Shown: positions 34,730 to 43,666, counted from the first letter of the stretch. The stretch: 64,000 bases of DNA from Chryseobacterium sp. Leaf404 (GCF_001424145.1 NZ_LMQM01000014.1:1-64000); one strand, 5' to 3'. A program made the numbers and translations. Notes: generated by a model not told the origin, from the sequence alone.

Positions 34730-35251
34730 TTATTGATTTAAGATTTCTACAAATTTCTTTTTGTGTAAAATAATTTCTTTTTTAGACAGTTTATTGGCTT
34801 CGTATACGATGGTGATGTCTTTAATATTTGCCCCAAAAACGTTGAGAGAAACAATCAGCGTGCTGATGATTTCATCGATGGTGTATTTGTATGTTCCATC
34901 CTTAGAAAAAGATCTTTCTTTACCGCCGGTGGTCACAACAATGTAAACTTCTTTGTTTTTGAGGGGATTATATTCACCTTCCTTGACCCAGTTTCTGTCG
35001 AAAACTTCGTCAATCCACAACTTAAGTAAAGGCGGAATTCCAAACCAGATAATCGGAAACTGAAAAATAAAACGGTCGTACTGCTGTAGTCTTTTTCTTT
35101 CTCTGAAAGCTGCAATGTGAAAATCGGGATATTCTTCGTACAAATCACGAAGTGTAAAATGCTGATGACGAACGTAGAAATTAATCAGTTCCACGTTTGA
35201 GGTAGAATGCTCGAGGTAAGGATGGGCAAAAACCACCAGTGTTTTCTTCAT
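34730..35251 (-). CDS. kefF: NAD(P)H oxidoreductase, KefF-like ancillary subunit
   Basis: A 173-residue flavodoxin-like quinone reductase (NQO/KefF family). VVFAHPYLEHSTSN is the phosphate-binding opening and FQFPIIWFGIPPLLKLWIDEVF the flavin-site helix. In E. coli KefF or KefG binds the RCK domain of KefC/KefB and is needed for full efflux activity. One base separates it from the antiporter gene. Both are likely one transcript responding to electrophile stress, but whether glutathione is the signal here is not shown. Confidence 0.85.
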   Translation of the reverse strand: MKKTLVVFAHPYLEHSTSNVELINFYVRHQHFTLRDLYEEYPDFHIAAFRERKRLQQYDRFIFQFPIIWFGIPPLLKLWIDEVFDRNWVKEGEYNPLKNKEVYIVVTTGGKERSFSKDGTYKYTIDEIISTLIVSLNVFGANIKDITIVYEANKLSKKEIILHKKKFVEILNQ

Positions 35252-35362
35252 AAACCCGTTTTCAGTAAATATAATGAAAATTGCTCAAGAATTTGCGGGT
35301 GTTGACGGTTTTATTAATGAAATTTTAATCAGAAAAAAGATATAAATGAGTATGATTAAAAA

Positions 35363-35839
35363 TTATTCACACTCTTTAAAACCCATTAATAAGCAGGAAG
35401 CTAAATTTTCCGAATTTTTATCTATGATTATTTTTCTTTCTGCTATTTCAGTGTAACCACGATTATGACCACTCGTACCACCATTTTTGGTAGGTGTAAA
35501 AATAATATGCTGATCATTTCGAAATATTTGAACACTTTTAGAGTCTTTCATTTGCTTTTTTATTGAGGAGTGGGAAGTTAGTTTTTTATAATTTTCATAC
35601 ATCTCTTTAAAATCAATGTTTTTTTCCTTCACACATTTCGAATAATTCAGATGTTTTAAAATTAAATTATTAAGATTTGATTCTCCTGTATTTTTTTCAC
35701 AAATGGTAATAAGGTCAGTTCTTTTCCATAAACCTGTTTCAATTTTGAAATAGGTTTCGAATGTATAATTTTTAGGGTATTCAATAACTGAAATTAATTG
35801 GCTGTCAGGTTCTTTTTTTCTGAATAGTTTTTCAAACAT
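35363..35839 (-). CDS. Protein of unknown function
   Basis: The ATG at 35839 is preferred: the longer frame to 36022 starts inside the antisense of the Gly-rich tail of the next gene and has Ala-rich shadow composition. The 158-residue product has no signal peptide, a Lys/Asn-rich composition and a C-terminal helix. It follows the TPM-domain gene by 20 bases. I do not recognise a family. Confidence 0.55.
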   Translation of the reverse strand: MFEKLFRKKEPDSQLISVIEYPKNYTFETYFKIETGLWKRTDLITICEKNTGESNLNNLILKHLNYSKCVKEKNIDFKEMYENYKKLTSHSSIKKQMKDSKSVQIFRNDQHIIFTPTKNGGTSGHNRGYTEIAERKIIIDKNSENLASCLLMGFKECE

Positions 35840-35858
35840 AATCGTGTGAAATTTAAAT

Positions 35859-36665
35859 CTACCATCCCCCCGAAGCACCACCGCCTCCGAAACTTCCGCC
35901 ACCGCCGAAGCCTCCAAAGCCTCCACCGCCGCCTCCTGAGCTGCCGCCACCAAATCCGCCACCGCCAAAACTGCCTGGGAAAGGGAAGGGGAAAAATCCT
36001 CCGGGATAATTTCTTCGGCCACGTCGCGTAATGATCACATCGTCGTCATCGTTATTTCCGCCGCCGCGGTTTTTAAAGATGATGATCAGAATAATAATTA
36101 TAATAAAAACGATAAGCATAATTTGTCCCAAACCTGCATCTTCGTCCTTTTTCTTCTCAATAGGTTTAAACTTTCCCTGAACCGCATCCATAATGGCTGA
36201 AGTGCCCCGGTTGATGCCCTCGTACCAGTTTCCTTCACGGAAATGCGGTGTCACGATGTAATCGATAATCTGTTTTGAAGTAGAAGCGGTAAGATACTGC
36301 TCAACTGCTCTCCCTTGCTGAATAGCCAGTTTGCGGTCTTCGGTCGCAATGAGAAAAACAACGCCGTTATCGATTCCTTTTTGCCCGATTCCCCATTTTT
36401 CGCCGATCATCGTAGCAACAAAATTGATGTCTTCACCTTTTGTGGAAGGGATAATTACAACTTCAATTTCTGTAGATGTAGAATCTGAGAATGCAATCAG
36501 CTTTTTATTTAATTCATCGGTTTCCTGTTTCGATAAAAGTTTAGCTTCGTCATAAACAGGATAAAGCAATTTAGGTTTTTCGGGAATGCTGTATTGTGCC
36601 GATACGAAAGCGTAAAAGCATAGAAAAAGGAATGAAAATACGGTTTTATGAAAATGTAATTTCAT
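35859..36665 (-). CDS. TPM-domain protein with membrane segment and Gly-rich tail (YgcG-like)
   Basis: A 268-residue protein. A signal peptide (ending VSA, residue 23) precedes a TPM domain (about 35-160; YDEAKLLSKQE, EIEVVIIPS, DNGVVFLIATEDRKLAI), a membrane helix near 185-205 (Ile-rich) and a Gly/Ser/Phe-rich C-terminal tail ending GGGASGGW. Architecture matches the YgcG family, which is linked to LemA. It overlaps the upstream TPM gene by 20 bases and forms a LemA-TPM-TPM operon. Confidence 0.88.
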   Translation of the reverse strand: MKLHFHKTVFSFLFLCFYAFVSAQYSIPEKPKLLYPVYDEAKLLSKQETDELNKKLIAFSDSTSTEIEVVIIPSTKGEDINFVATMIGEKWGIGQKGIDNGVVFLIATEDRKLAIQQGRAVEQYLTASTSKQIIDYIVTPHFREGNWYEGINRGTSAIMDAVQGKFKPIEKKKDEDAGLGQIMLIVFIIIIILIIIFKNRGGGNNDDDDVIITRRGRRNYPGGFFPFPFPGSFGGGGFGGGSSGGGGGGFGGFGGGGSFGGGGASGGW

Positions 36666-37074
36666 TGGAAAGTTCGTTGGTGTTTTCTCCCGTCACCGGA
36701 AAATGTTTTTTAAGTTCGAAACCTGTTTTTAAAATTGCATCGCGCAGGGATTCAAAGAAAAATCCTTTGGAAAAGCCTTCTGTAATCTCGTCGTGCAAAG
36801 CATCCCAGAAAGATTGGCTTACCTTTTCATGTATGCCTTTGTCACCAATAATGGTAAGGTATTTTTTCTCAAAATTTACATGAAACAAAACCGCATTCAA
36901 TTCTGCGGTTTTGTTCATACAAAGTTCGTGGAAAACTTCAAACGCTGTTTCTGCATTTTTGGTTTCTGTATTTGAATCGATATGCACTCTGATTTCGCCC
37001 GTAGAATGATCTTCTGCGGACTCTATCGCATCTACAAGCAGTGCAATCTGACGGTCTGTAAGAAAAATGCTCAC
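36646..37074 (-). CDS. TPM-domain protein, cytoplasmic paralogue
   Basis: A 142-residue TPM-domain protein without signal peptide, starting at a GTG (37074); there is no ATG that keeps the conserved N-terminus (LTDRQIALLVDAIESAE). STGEIRVHI and VLFHVNFEKKYLTIIGDKGI are the TPM core strands. The neighbour on each side (LemA and the anchored TPM protein) and 8- and 20-base junctions show an operon. TPM domains may bind metals or act as weak phosphatases; role here unknown. Confidence 0.85.
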   Translation of the reverse strand: MSIFLTDRQIALLVDAIESAEDHSTGEIRVHIDSNTETKNAETAFEVFHELCMNKTAELNAVLFHVNFEKKYLTIIGDKGIHEKVSQSFWDALHDEITEGFSKGFFFESLRDAILKTGFELKKHFPVTGENTNELSNEITFS

Positions 37075-37082
37075 GGGATTAA

Positions 37083-37691
37083 TTATTCTGAGAATACATC
37101 CGGTGCTTTTTCTGCTCCTGCAGCTGCTTTAAAGGATGGTTTTTCTTTAAAGTTGGTAAAGTTTGCAATGATATTAGACGGAAACTGTTTGATAGAAACA
37201 TTATAGTCTTTCACAGCAGCATTATAGTACACTGTTTCAGATCTGATGCTGTTTTCAATCGCAATATATTCACTCTGAAAGTTGATGTACTGCTGATCAG
37301 CTTTTAAATTAGGATAAGATTCCACTACTGCCATTAATCTGCTGAGTGCTCCGGTAAGTTCACCCTGTGCAGCCTGGAATCTCGCCATATCCTGCTCTGT
37401 CATATTGGTTGGGTCAATATTGATGGAAGTTGCTTTAGATCTTGCTTCAACAACTTTTGTAAGCGTTTCCTGCTCAAATTTTGAATAAGATTTTACTGTA
37501 CGTTCCAGATTTGGGATGAGATTGGCTCTTTTCTGATAAACCGTTTCTACGTTAGACCACTTATTGTCTACTACAGCCTCTTTTTCAACAAAATTATTGT
37601 ATCCGTTTTTTCCCCAGAAAAAAACAATTGCAACAATCACTAAAAGTGCAATGCCGATAGTTCCTGCGCTTAGGCAGCCTTTATTTTTCAT
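37083..37691 (-). CDS. lemA: LemA-family protein
   Basis: A 202-residue protein; the ATG at 37691 is favoured over an upstream TTG. A single N-terminal membrane helix (about 10-28) precedes the helical LemA domain, with VEKEAVVDNKWSNVETVYQKR and NLIPNLERTVKSY as clear family marks. LemA proteins face outward and are found with TPM/YgcG proteins in most bacteria. It is first in the LemA-TPM-TPM operon. Confidence 0.93.
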   Translation of the reverse strand: MKNKGCLSAGTIGIALLVIVAIVFFWGKNGYNNFVEKEAVVDNKWSNVETVYQKRANLIPNLERTVKSYSKFEQETLTKVVEARSKATSINIDPTNMTEQDMARFQAAQGELTGALSRLMAVVESYPNLKADQQYINFQSEYIAIENSIRSETVYYNAAVKDYNVSIKQFPSNIIANFTNFKEKPSFKAAAGAEKAPDVFSE

Positions 37692-37744
37692 AATCAAAAT
37701 GTTTTTTTAAAATTTTGCGTTTTCCAAATATACAAATTATGTGC

Positions 37745-37752
37745 TACTTTTG
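37745..37752 (+). promoter_or_regulatory. -7 promoter element of folA
   Basis: TACTTTTG fits TAnnTTTG and lies 15 bases before the ATG, giving a very short leader. Confidence 0.65.
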
Positions 37753-37767
37753 TAAAAAATTTTAGAA

Positions 37768-38253
37768 ATGACAACAATTGTGGTAGCAATGGGTGAGAAG
37801 AATGAGATAGGAGCAGATAATAAGCTTCTGTGGCATCTTCCGAATGATCTTAAACACTTTAAAGAGCTTACTTCCGGACATCCGATTATTATGGGCAGAA
37901 AAACCTACGAAAGTATTGGTAAAGCCCTCCCAAACCGCACCAATATTGTTGTTTCAAGAAAGAAAAACTGGTTTCAGGAAGGGATTTTGATTGTAGGAAG
38001 CATTAAAGAAGCATTAAAATTTGCAAAAAAAATAGACGAAAATGTATTCATCATCGGAGGTGGAAATATTTACGAACAAACAATGGAAGTTGCTGATAAA
38101 CTTGAAGTAACCTTAGTAAAAGCTCAACTTGAAGCCGACACATTTTTTCCAAAAATCGATACCAAAATCTGGAAACTGAAAGAAGAAATTCATCACGGGA
38201 AAGATGAGAAGAACGAATATGATTTCAGCTTTCAAACTTATGAAAGAGTTTAA
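37768..38253 (+). CDS. folA: Dihydrofolate reductase
   Basis: A 161-residue DHFR of usual length. NEIGADNKLLWHLPNDLKHFKELT carries the Met20-loop tryptophan and the active-site Asp (in LPNDLKHF). IIMGRKTYESIG is the NADPH-binding motif, and FIIGGGNIY the glycine pair. It makes tetrahydrofolate and is the trimethoprim target. It has its own promoter and no folate genes beside it. Confidence 0.96.
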   Translation: MTTIVVAMGEKNEIGADNKLLWHLPNDLKHFKELTSGHPIIMGRKTYESIGKALPNRTNIVVSRKKNWFQEGILIVGSIKEALKFAKKIDENVFIIGGGNIYEQTMEVADKLEVTLVKAQLEADTFFPKIDTKIWKLKEEIHHGKDEKNEYDFSFQTYERV

Positions 38254-38303
38254 AGTTTTGATTTTAATGTGTGAGGTTTATACATTATGATGTTGATGTA
38301 TCG

Positions 38304-38341
38304 AAACTTTAAACTTTAAACATTGAACCTTAAACCTTAAA
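38304..38341. repeat. Short-period AAACTTT / AACCTTA array
   Basis: Heptamers of the form AAACTTT, then AACCTTA, repeat about five times just upstream of the promoter of the next gene. Confidence 0.7.
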
Positions 38342-38345
38342 TTAT

Positions 38346-38353
38346 TACCTTTG
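38346..38353 (+). promoter_or_regulatory. -7 promoter element of the helical membrane protein gene
   Basis: TACCTTTG fits TAnnTTTG, 18 bases before the ATG. Confidence 0.65.
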
Positions 38354-38371
38354 CATTTCTAAAATTTAAAC

Positions 38372-38935
38372 ATGAACAAATACATAAAATTTGTTATCTC
38401 TGCACTTATCATAGCAGTTGCAGTTTATCTGATGATGAACAGAAACATCGGCTGGGGAATCGTTTTGGTGATTCTTGCGGCAGTACCGGTTTTCCTTTAC
38501 TTTAAAAACGAATACATTCTTTTGGCCTTCTGGCAATTGAGAAAACAAAATATGGAGAAAGCTGGAGTTTGGCTTACAAAAATTACCAACTACACTTCTC
38601 AGCTGGATAAAAACCAGTACGGATATTTTCACTATTTACAAGGTTTGACTTTAGCTCAGGACAATCCTGCGAAAATAGAACCTTATATGAAAAAAGCGCT
38701 TGATTATGGTTTGAATATGAAGCATGACCGTGCAATGGCAACTTTGAATCTGGCTGCCGCAGCACTTTCTAAAGGAAGAAAGCAGGAAGGACAGAAACTT
38801 TTGGAAGAAGCAAAAAGATTAGACACGGCAGGAATGATGACCGAGCACATTAAAACAATGAAGGCTCAGCTGAAAATGCCAACGATGCAGAAACACGTTC
38901 ACAATCCTCACATGAGACAGAGAGGGAAGTTTTAA
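38372..38935 (+). CDS. Membrane protein with TPR-like helical repeats
   Basis: A 187-residue protein. Two membrane helices (about residues 6-22 and 28-45) are followed by a helical, tetratricopeptide-like region (60-165; LQGLTLAQDNPAKIEPYMKKA, ATLNLAAAALSKGRKQEGQKLLEEAKRL) and a basic His/Met-rich tail. It probably faces the cytoplasm as a scaffold. I do not recognise a named family. It has its own promoter and terminator. Confidence 0.65.
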   Translation: MNKYIKFVISALIIAVAVYLMMNRNIGWGIVLVILAAVPVFLYFKNEYILLAFWQLRKQNMEKAGVWLTKITNYTSQLDKNQYGYFHYLQGLTLAQDNPAKIEPYMKKALDYGLNMKHDRAMATLNLAAAALSKGRKQEGQKLLEEAKRLDTAGMMTEHIKTMKAQLKMPTMQKHVHNPHMRQRGKF

Positions 38936-38958
38936 GAACTTAATTTTAAATAAAATAG

Positions 38959-38991
38959 AAATGCATCTGAGAAATCACGTGCATTTTTTTG
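38959..38991 (+). terminator. Intrinsic terminator
   Basis: AAATGCA pairs with TGCATTT across a 14-base loop, followed by seven T residues. It lies between convergent genes. Confidence 0.7.
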
Positions 38992-38994
38992 TTT

Positions 38995-39627
38995 TTACAT
39001 TTCAGAATTGCTTTCATATCCATAAAATTTCGGGATCTGCCAGTGGTATTTTACGGCTAAAGTTCTAACGGCAACGATCATTAAAATCGTAAAGATCTGA
39101 ATAAAAGTATAGGAAAGTGTGGTGAAATGAGTCAGCAGCAAAAAAGTAGAACCTCCAACGATACAGGCGCTTGCATAGATTTCTTTTCTGAAAATTAGTG
39201 GAATTCTGTTCAGTAAAATATCGCGGATAATTCCCCCAAAACAGCCGGTAATTGTTCCTAAACCGATACAAATCAGAGGATGAATGTCTAAATTTAAACC
39301 TTTCTGAACACCAATAATGGTAAATAATCCCAACCCAAAACTGTCAAATATAAAAAGGGTAACCTTAAAATTTTTCTCGATTGATTTAAAAACCATAGAA
39401 AAAATACTCGTCGCCAGAATCAGTCCGCACATTAAAAGATCGTGCATCCAGAAAACCGGAGTGTCCAGTAATAAATCTCTGACAGTTCCGCCACCAACCG
39501 AAGTTACGAAGGCAATAATCAAAACCCCAAACGGATCCAGCCGTTTCTGCATTGCAGCAAAACTTCCCGACATCGAAAAAGAGATCGTCCCGAGGATTTC
39601 TATGATAAAGTTTAGCTGCTCGTGCAT
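38995..39627 (-). CDS. TRIC-type cation channel (UPF0126)
   Basis: A 210-residue protein with about seven membrane segments in two repeats, each with a Gly-rich, Arg-Asp motif: VGGGTVRDLLLD and GCFGGIIRDILLN. These are the hallmark of UPF0126, the prokaryotic relatives of trimeric intracellular cation channels. It probably conducts potassium in the inner membrane. It follows coaD by 79 bases on the same strand. Confidence 0.88.
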   Translation of the reverse strand: MHEQLNFIIEILGTISFSMSGSFAAMQKRLDPFGVLIIAFVTSVGGGTVRDLLLDTPVFWMHDLLMCGLILATSIFSMVFKSIEKNFKVTLFIFDSFGLGLFTIIGVQKGLNLDIHPLICIGLGTITGCFGGIIRDILLNRIPLIFRKEIYASACIVGGSTFLLLTHFTTLSYTFIQIFTILMIVAVRTLAVKYHWQIPKFYGYESNSEM

Positions 39628-39706
39628 CTTTTATGATTGATGTTTGATAAATGATGATTGATAAAATATTTGTCTTGAACATCACTGATCAATCATCACT
39701 AATCAT

Positions 39707-40171
39707 TTATTTTTCTACTCTGACCGCTTCCGGAACCAACAATTCGTATTCGCCGCCGTGGTTGATGATTTCTCTAACGATGCTGCTGCTGATGAACGAT
39801 TTTCCTGATGAGGTCAAGAGAAAAACCGTTTCCAGTTTTTTGTGAGCAAGCGTTCTGTTGGTATGGGCGATGGCTTTTTCGAATTCAAAATCGGCAGGGT
39901 TTCTGAGGCCTCTGAGGATGAACTGAGCATTTTTTTCGAAACAGTAATCGACGGTAAGGCCTTCAAAATGATCAACTTCCACGTTGGGAAATTCCGCAAC
40001 AGAGTTTTGGATGAATTCCATTCTTTTTTCAAGAGGAAACATGTATTTCTTCTGAGAATTTTGTCCGATAGCGATAATGACTTTGTCGAAAAGTGCCGCA
40101 GCTCTTTCGATAATATCGTAGTGTCCTAAAGTTATTGGGTCAAAAGAGCCCGGAAAAACGGCAATTTTCAT
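39707..40171 (-). CDS. coaD: Phosphopantetheine adenylyltransferase
   Basis: A 154-residue enzyme of normal length. GSFDPITLGHYDII carries the nucleotidyltransferase motif T14-x-G-H17, and ISSSIVREI near the C-terminus is the second substrate loop. It makes dephospho-CoA from phosphopantetheine and ATP, the fourth step from pantothenate. It lies downstream of ddl, on the same strand after 142 bases with a short CATCTTCC-like repeat. Confidence 0.97.
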   Translation of the reverse strand: MKIAVFPGSFDPITLGHYDIIERAAALFDKVIIAIGQNSQKKYMFPLEKRMEFIQNSVAEFPNVEVDHFEGLTVDYCFEKNAQFILRGLRNPADFEFEKAIAHTNRTLAHKKLETVFLLTSSGKSFISSSIVREIINHGGEYELLVPEAVRVEK

Positions 40172-40313
40172 GCGTGAAAAGTTTTTGGTTTTAGGTTTCG
40201 AGTTTAAAGTTTTTTATAATGATAAACTCTCCCCATTGAACTATATTTTATTTAAATTAAAAAATGAATGTTAAAAGCAAAGTGCAAACTTCCATCTTCC
40301 AACATCCATCTTC

Positions 40314-41297
40314 CTACTTTTTTAAAGCTTTTTCCACTTCATTTCCACAAAGATCTTTGATGGAAATTCCATAAATTTTTGCCTGTTGTGGAAGAATACT
40401 TGCGGGAGAAAATCCAGGGTTGGTATTCATTTCCAGCATATACGGAATTCCATCCATCAGAATAAATTCACTTCTTGAAAAACCGCTCATTCCAAGAGAA
40501 TTGTAAGCTCTTTTGGCTATTTCTTCCACCCTGATTCTTGTTTCGTCGTCAATTCTTGCGGGTGTAATTTCTTCAGAAGCACCTTCATATTTAGCTTCGT
40601 AATCGAAGAATTCGTTTTGAGGAACAATTTCTGTGATTCCTAAAACAATGGTTTCCCCTTTATAGTCAATCACTCCTACAGAAACTTCCATTCCGTCGAG
40701 GAAGCTTTCAATTAAAATTTCATCATCTTCTTTAAATGCAATTTCAGTCGCAGCTAAAAGTTCAGACTTTTCTTTTACTTTAGAAATTCCAAGAGACGAG
40801 CCGGATTGATTTGGTTTTACAAATACCGGAAGTTTTAGATTTTCAACAATTTCATCCACATTAATTTCTTCTCCTTTCCTTAAATACACGCTTTTCGCAG
40901 AAGGAATTCCATACTTTGAGAGTACAGCTAATGTATCTTTTTTATTAAACGTTAAAGCACTCTGATAAAAATCGCAACCCGTATATTTTTGTCCGATAGC
41001 ATCCCAGTAAGCCTGCAGAATACCATTTTCGCCAGGCGTTCCGTGGATGATATTAAAGCAAACGTTGAATTTCAGAGTTTGTTCATCAGATAATTTTACT
41101 GTGAAATCACCTTTGTTGATGTCATGTTTATTTTCGTTTTCATCCAAAAAATACCATTCGTCTTTCAGAATGACAATTTTGTATACATTATAAAGATCTC
41201 TGTCTAAAGAATCAAAGATCAGCTGCCCGCTTTTAAGAGAAACTTTGTACTCATCGGAGTAACCTCCCATTACAACGGCTACATTTTTTTTGTTCAT
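40314..41297 (-). CDS. ddl: D-alanine--D-alanine ligase
   Basis: A 327-residue ATP-grasp ligase. The N-terminal GGYSDEYKVSLKSG loop, the HGTPGENG motif, the ATP-grasp strand LPVFVKPNQSGSSLGISKV and the C-terminal LEMNTNPGFSPASILPQQ are all in place. It makes the D-Ala-D-Ala end of peptidoglycan precursors. It is divergent from the PASTA gene, with separate promoters in the 156-base gap. Confidence 0.97.
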   Translation of the reverse strand: MNKKNVAVVMGGYSDEYKVSLKSGQLIFDSLDRDLYNVYKIVILKDEWYFLDENENKHDINKGDFTVKLSDEQTLKFNVCFNIIHGTPGENGILQAYWDAIGQKYTGCDFYQSALTFNKKDTLAVLSKYGIPSAKSVYLRKGEEINVDEIVENLKLPVFVKPNQSGSSLGISKVKEKSELLAATEIAFKEDDEILIESFLDGMEVSVGVIDYKGETIVLGITEIVPQNEFFDYEAKYEGASEEITPARIDDETRIRVEEIAKRAYNSLGMSGFSRSEFILMDGIPYMLEMNTNPGFSPASILPQQAKIYGISIKDLCGNEVEKALKK

Positions 41298-41322
41298 ATC
41301 TAAAACTGTGTGTCTAACAGGG

Positions 41323-41330
41323 CAAATTTA
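41323..41330 (-). promoter_or_regulatory. -7 promoter element of ddl
   Basis: On the minus strand TAAATTTG fits TAnnTTTG, 25 bases before the ddl ATG. Confidence 0.6.
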
Positions 41331-41419
41331 ATGATTTTAAAGAATGCTGAAGCCTAAATTGATAAATTTTAAGCAGCAAACCAAATGTATTAAATAAATC
41401 CTATTCTAAAATTATTATT

Positions 41420-41427
41420 TATATTTG
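41420..41427 (+). promoter_or_regulatory. -7 promoter element of the PASTA gene
   Basis: TATATTTG fits TAnnTTTG, 26 bases before the ATG. Confidence 0.6.
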
Positions 41428-41453
41428 CCGTTACAAACAAAGAGTTTATCAGT

Positions 41454-42476
41454 ATGCTCAAATCACTTTTCAACTGGAGAGTTCTCCTGAATTTAATCCT
41501 TGCAGCCGGAGTTTTTGTAGGTTTAGTATACCTCACATTCCGCTGGCTGGAGATTCACACCCATCATGGTGATGAGATTCAGGTTCCCAATGTAGTAAAT
41601 AAATCTGTACACGATGCCGTAAAAATTCTGGATGATTCCGGATTGGAATATGAGGTAGACAGTTTTAAATATGATCCCAAATACAGACCTTTTCAGGTAC
41701 TGCAGATTTATCCTGCGCCGGGATCGCGTGTGAAAAACGGAAGATCGGTTACTTTAAAAGTTAACCCGAGAAGCTGGGCGCCGGTTTCGGTTCCGGATGT
41801 AATCAATAAATATTCGGGATTAGGCTTTCAGCGTCTGGATCAGGTAGGTCTGAAGGTAGGTGATACCATTTATGAACCGAGTATTCAGAAAGATGCGATT
41901 TTAAGAATTTTATTTAAAGGAAATACCATCAAACCGGGAACTAAAATTCCACGATTCTCAATAATTGATGTGGTAATCGGCAGTGGACCGATGAGAAATA
42001 TTGGTATCCCGAATATGGTAGGTCTTACCGTGAAAGAAGCAAAAGCATTGATTGCAAGAAATCTCTTTGAAGTAGGAATTGTGGATTATGAAGATGGTGG
42101 AAGTGACGAAAATGACATTGTGTACTATCAGGATCCGGCTTCCGGCGATGTCCGGGATCAGGGAATGCAAATTGACCTCTGGGCGAGTAAAAAAACACCT
42201 GCCGAGCTGATGAATAAAATTAACGAACTGAACTCTATGTACAGAATGAAGATTGATACCACGCTGCCTCCGGTAAGATATGAAGAAGTTCCGAACTTCC
42301 CGGATCCGGTGCCTGTTGATCCTGTACCGGTAGCTCCGCCAAAAAAAGAAGTTCCGAAGAATGATCCACCAAAACAGAATGCAACGCCGGCAAAATCTTC
42401 TGCAGATAAGCCTAAAACGACAACAACCCCAACCAAGCCTGCAGATAAGCCAAAAGCAAAACAGGTTATCAATTAG
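41454..42476 (+). CDS. Membrane-anchored protein with three PASTA domains
   Basis: A 340-residue protein. One membrane helix (about 11-30) is followed by three PASTA repeats (roughly 42-106, 113-180 and 183-250; VPNVVNKSVHDAVKIL, VPDVINKYSG, IPNMVGLTVKEAKALI). A Pro/Lys-rich linker and tail (290-340) follow. PASTA domains bind peptidoglycan in kinases and PBPs; here no kinase or transpeptidase is attached. It is divergent from ddl and upstream of rluD, a setting that suits a cell-wall role. Its terminator is in the rluD leader. Confidence 0.88.
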   Translation: MLKSLFNWRVLLNLILAAGVFVGLVYLTFRWLEIHTHHGDEIQVPNVVNKSVHDAVKILDDSGLEYEVDSFKYDPKYRPFQVLQIYPAPGSRVKNGRSVTLKVNPRSWAPVSVPDVINKYSGLGFQRLDQVGLKVGDTIYEPSIQKDAILRILFKGNTIKPGTKIPRFSIIDVVIGSGPMRNIGIPNMVGLTVKEAKALIARNLFEVGIVDYEDGGSDENDIVYYQDPASGDVRDQGMQIDLWASKKTPAELMNKINELNSMYRMKIDTTLPPVRYEEVPNFPDPVPVDPVPVAPPKKEVPKNDPPKQNATPAKSSADKPKTTTTPTKPADKPKAKQVIN

Positions 42477-42499
42477 ATTAAAAGTTATACACATAATCA

Positions 42500-42532
42500 G
42501 GCTTCAACGGTAATTTGCGTTGGAGCCTTTTA
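42500..42532 (+). terminator. Intrinsic terminator just upstream of rluD
   Basis: GGCTTCAACG pairs with CGTTGGAGCC (one wobble) and is followed by TTTTA. It lies 13 bases before the rluD ATG, so rluD is reached only by read-through or a promoter I could not find. Confidence 0.8.
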
Positions 42533-42544
42533 TATAGAAAAAAG

Positions 42545-43615
42545 ATGATAGAAGACAGCGAAGATTTTTTAGACGGGGAAATTGAAGATTCCGGAGAGCA
42601 GAATCTGGATCTTGATGAAGAAAACAGAGGACTCTATGAGCACCTGAATATGACGGCAGACCCGAAACAGGAACCCTTAAGGATTGACAAGTATCTTCTG
42701 AGTTTCCGCCAGAATTCATCCAGAAATAAGATATCACAGACGTGCCGTGCAGGAAATGTGATTGTAAACGGTTTTCCCGTGAAGCAGAATTACCGAGTGA
42801 AGCCGGGTGACCAGATTTCTGTTCTGCTTGCTCATCCGCCGAGGCAGAATGTTATCATTCCACAGGATATCCCTCTCAATATAGTTTATGAAGACGAAGA
42901 TCTAATTATCGTAGACAAAGAACCGGGCATGGTAGTACATCCGGGACATGGAAACTGGGATAAAACTTTAATCAATGCGTTGGCTTTTCATTTTGAAAAA
43001 AACGGATCAAAATCTGATCTGGACAGGGTAGGCCTTGTTCACAGAATTGATAAAGACACTTCAGGGCTTTTGGTGATTGCTAAAAACGAATTTGCCTTAA
43101 GCTATCTTGCCAGACAGTTCTTTGAGCGGAAAACAAAAAGATTATACTGGGCTTTTGTGTGGGGGAACGTGAAGGACGATGAAGGCACCATCAACGGCCA
43201 TATCGGCCGCCACCCGAAGAACAGAATGCAGATGCACACCTATGTAGATGGAAGCCAGGGCAAGCATGCCGTTACCCACTATAAAGTTTTAGAAAGATTT
43301 AAATATATGACGTGGGTAGAATGCAAATTAGAAACAGGCAGGACACACCAGATCAGAGCCCACTTCAAGCATATAGGTCATACTCTGTTTAATGACGAAA
43401 GATATGAAGGTCATACGCCTCTCCGCGGAGTGAATCTTCCTAAGTATAAGCAGTTTATAAAAAATGTCTTCGAAGTATTACCAAGACATGCACTGCACGC
43501 ACATACCCTCGGTTTTATACATCCCACTACCAAAAAGGAATTGTATTTTGAGAGTCCGATGCCATCAGATATGGCGGATGCTGTAAAAAAATGGAGAAAT
43601 TATTCAGAAAACTAA
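42545..43615 (+). CDS. rluD: 23S rRNA pseudouridine synthase of the RluD type
   Basis: The ATG at 42545 is chosen over a TTG at 42515 that lies inside the terminator. The 356-residue protein has an S4 RNA-binding domain (about 45-100; RIDKYLL, AGNVIVNG), then the RluA-type catalytic domain with HRIDKDTSG, in which Asp169 is the expected nucleophile. The RTHQIRAHFKHIGH segment is the second family motif. RluD modifies helix 69 of 23S rRNA. A 35-residue acidic N-terminal extension precedes S4. Confidence 0.92.
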   Translation: MIEDSEDFLDGEIEDSGEQNLDLDEENRGLYEHLNMTADPKQEPLRIDKYLLSFRQNSSRNKISQTCRAGNVIVNGFPVKQNYRVKPGDQISVLLAHPPRQNVIIPQDIPLNIVYEDEDLIIVDKEPGMVVHPGHGNWDKTLINALAFHFEKNGSKSDLDRVGLVHRIDKDTSGLLVIAKNEFALSYLARQFFERKTKRLYWAFVWGNVKDDEGTINGHIGRHPKNRMQMHTYVDGSQGKHAVTHYKVLERFKYMTWVECKLETGRTHQIRAHFKHIGHTLFNDERYEGHTPLRGVNLPKYKQFIKNVFEVLPRHALHAHTLGFIHPTTKKELYFESPMPSDMADAVKKWRNYSEN

Positions 43616-43635
43616 AAATATATTGAGATTTTTTT

Positions 43636-43643
43636 TATATTTG
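43636..43643 (+). promoter_or_regulatory. -7 promoter element of the PorP/SprF-like gene
   Basis: TATATTTG fits TAnnTTTG, 23 bases before the ATG at 43667. Confidence 0.6.
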
Positions 43644-43666
43644 TTGAATTGAAATCAAGATTTGTT

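Noticed and set aside
35840..36022. N-terminal extension of the 158-aa gene
   Set aside because: It is antisense to the Gly-rich tail of the TPM gene and has Ala-rich shadow composition; the ATG at 35839 is better.
41958..42494. Antisense frames over the PASTA gene
   Set aside because: Cys/Arg/Phe-rich translation typical of shadow frames; the sense strand is a clear three-PASTA protein.
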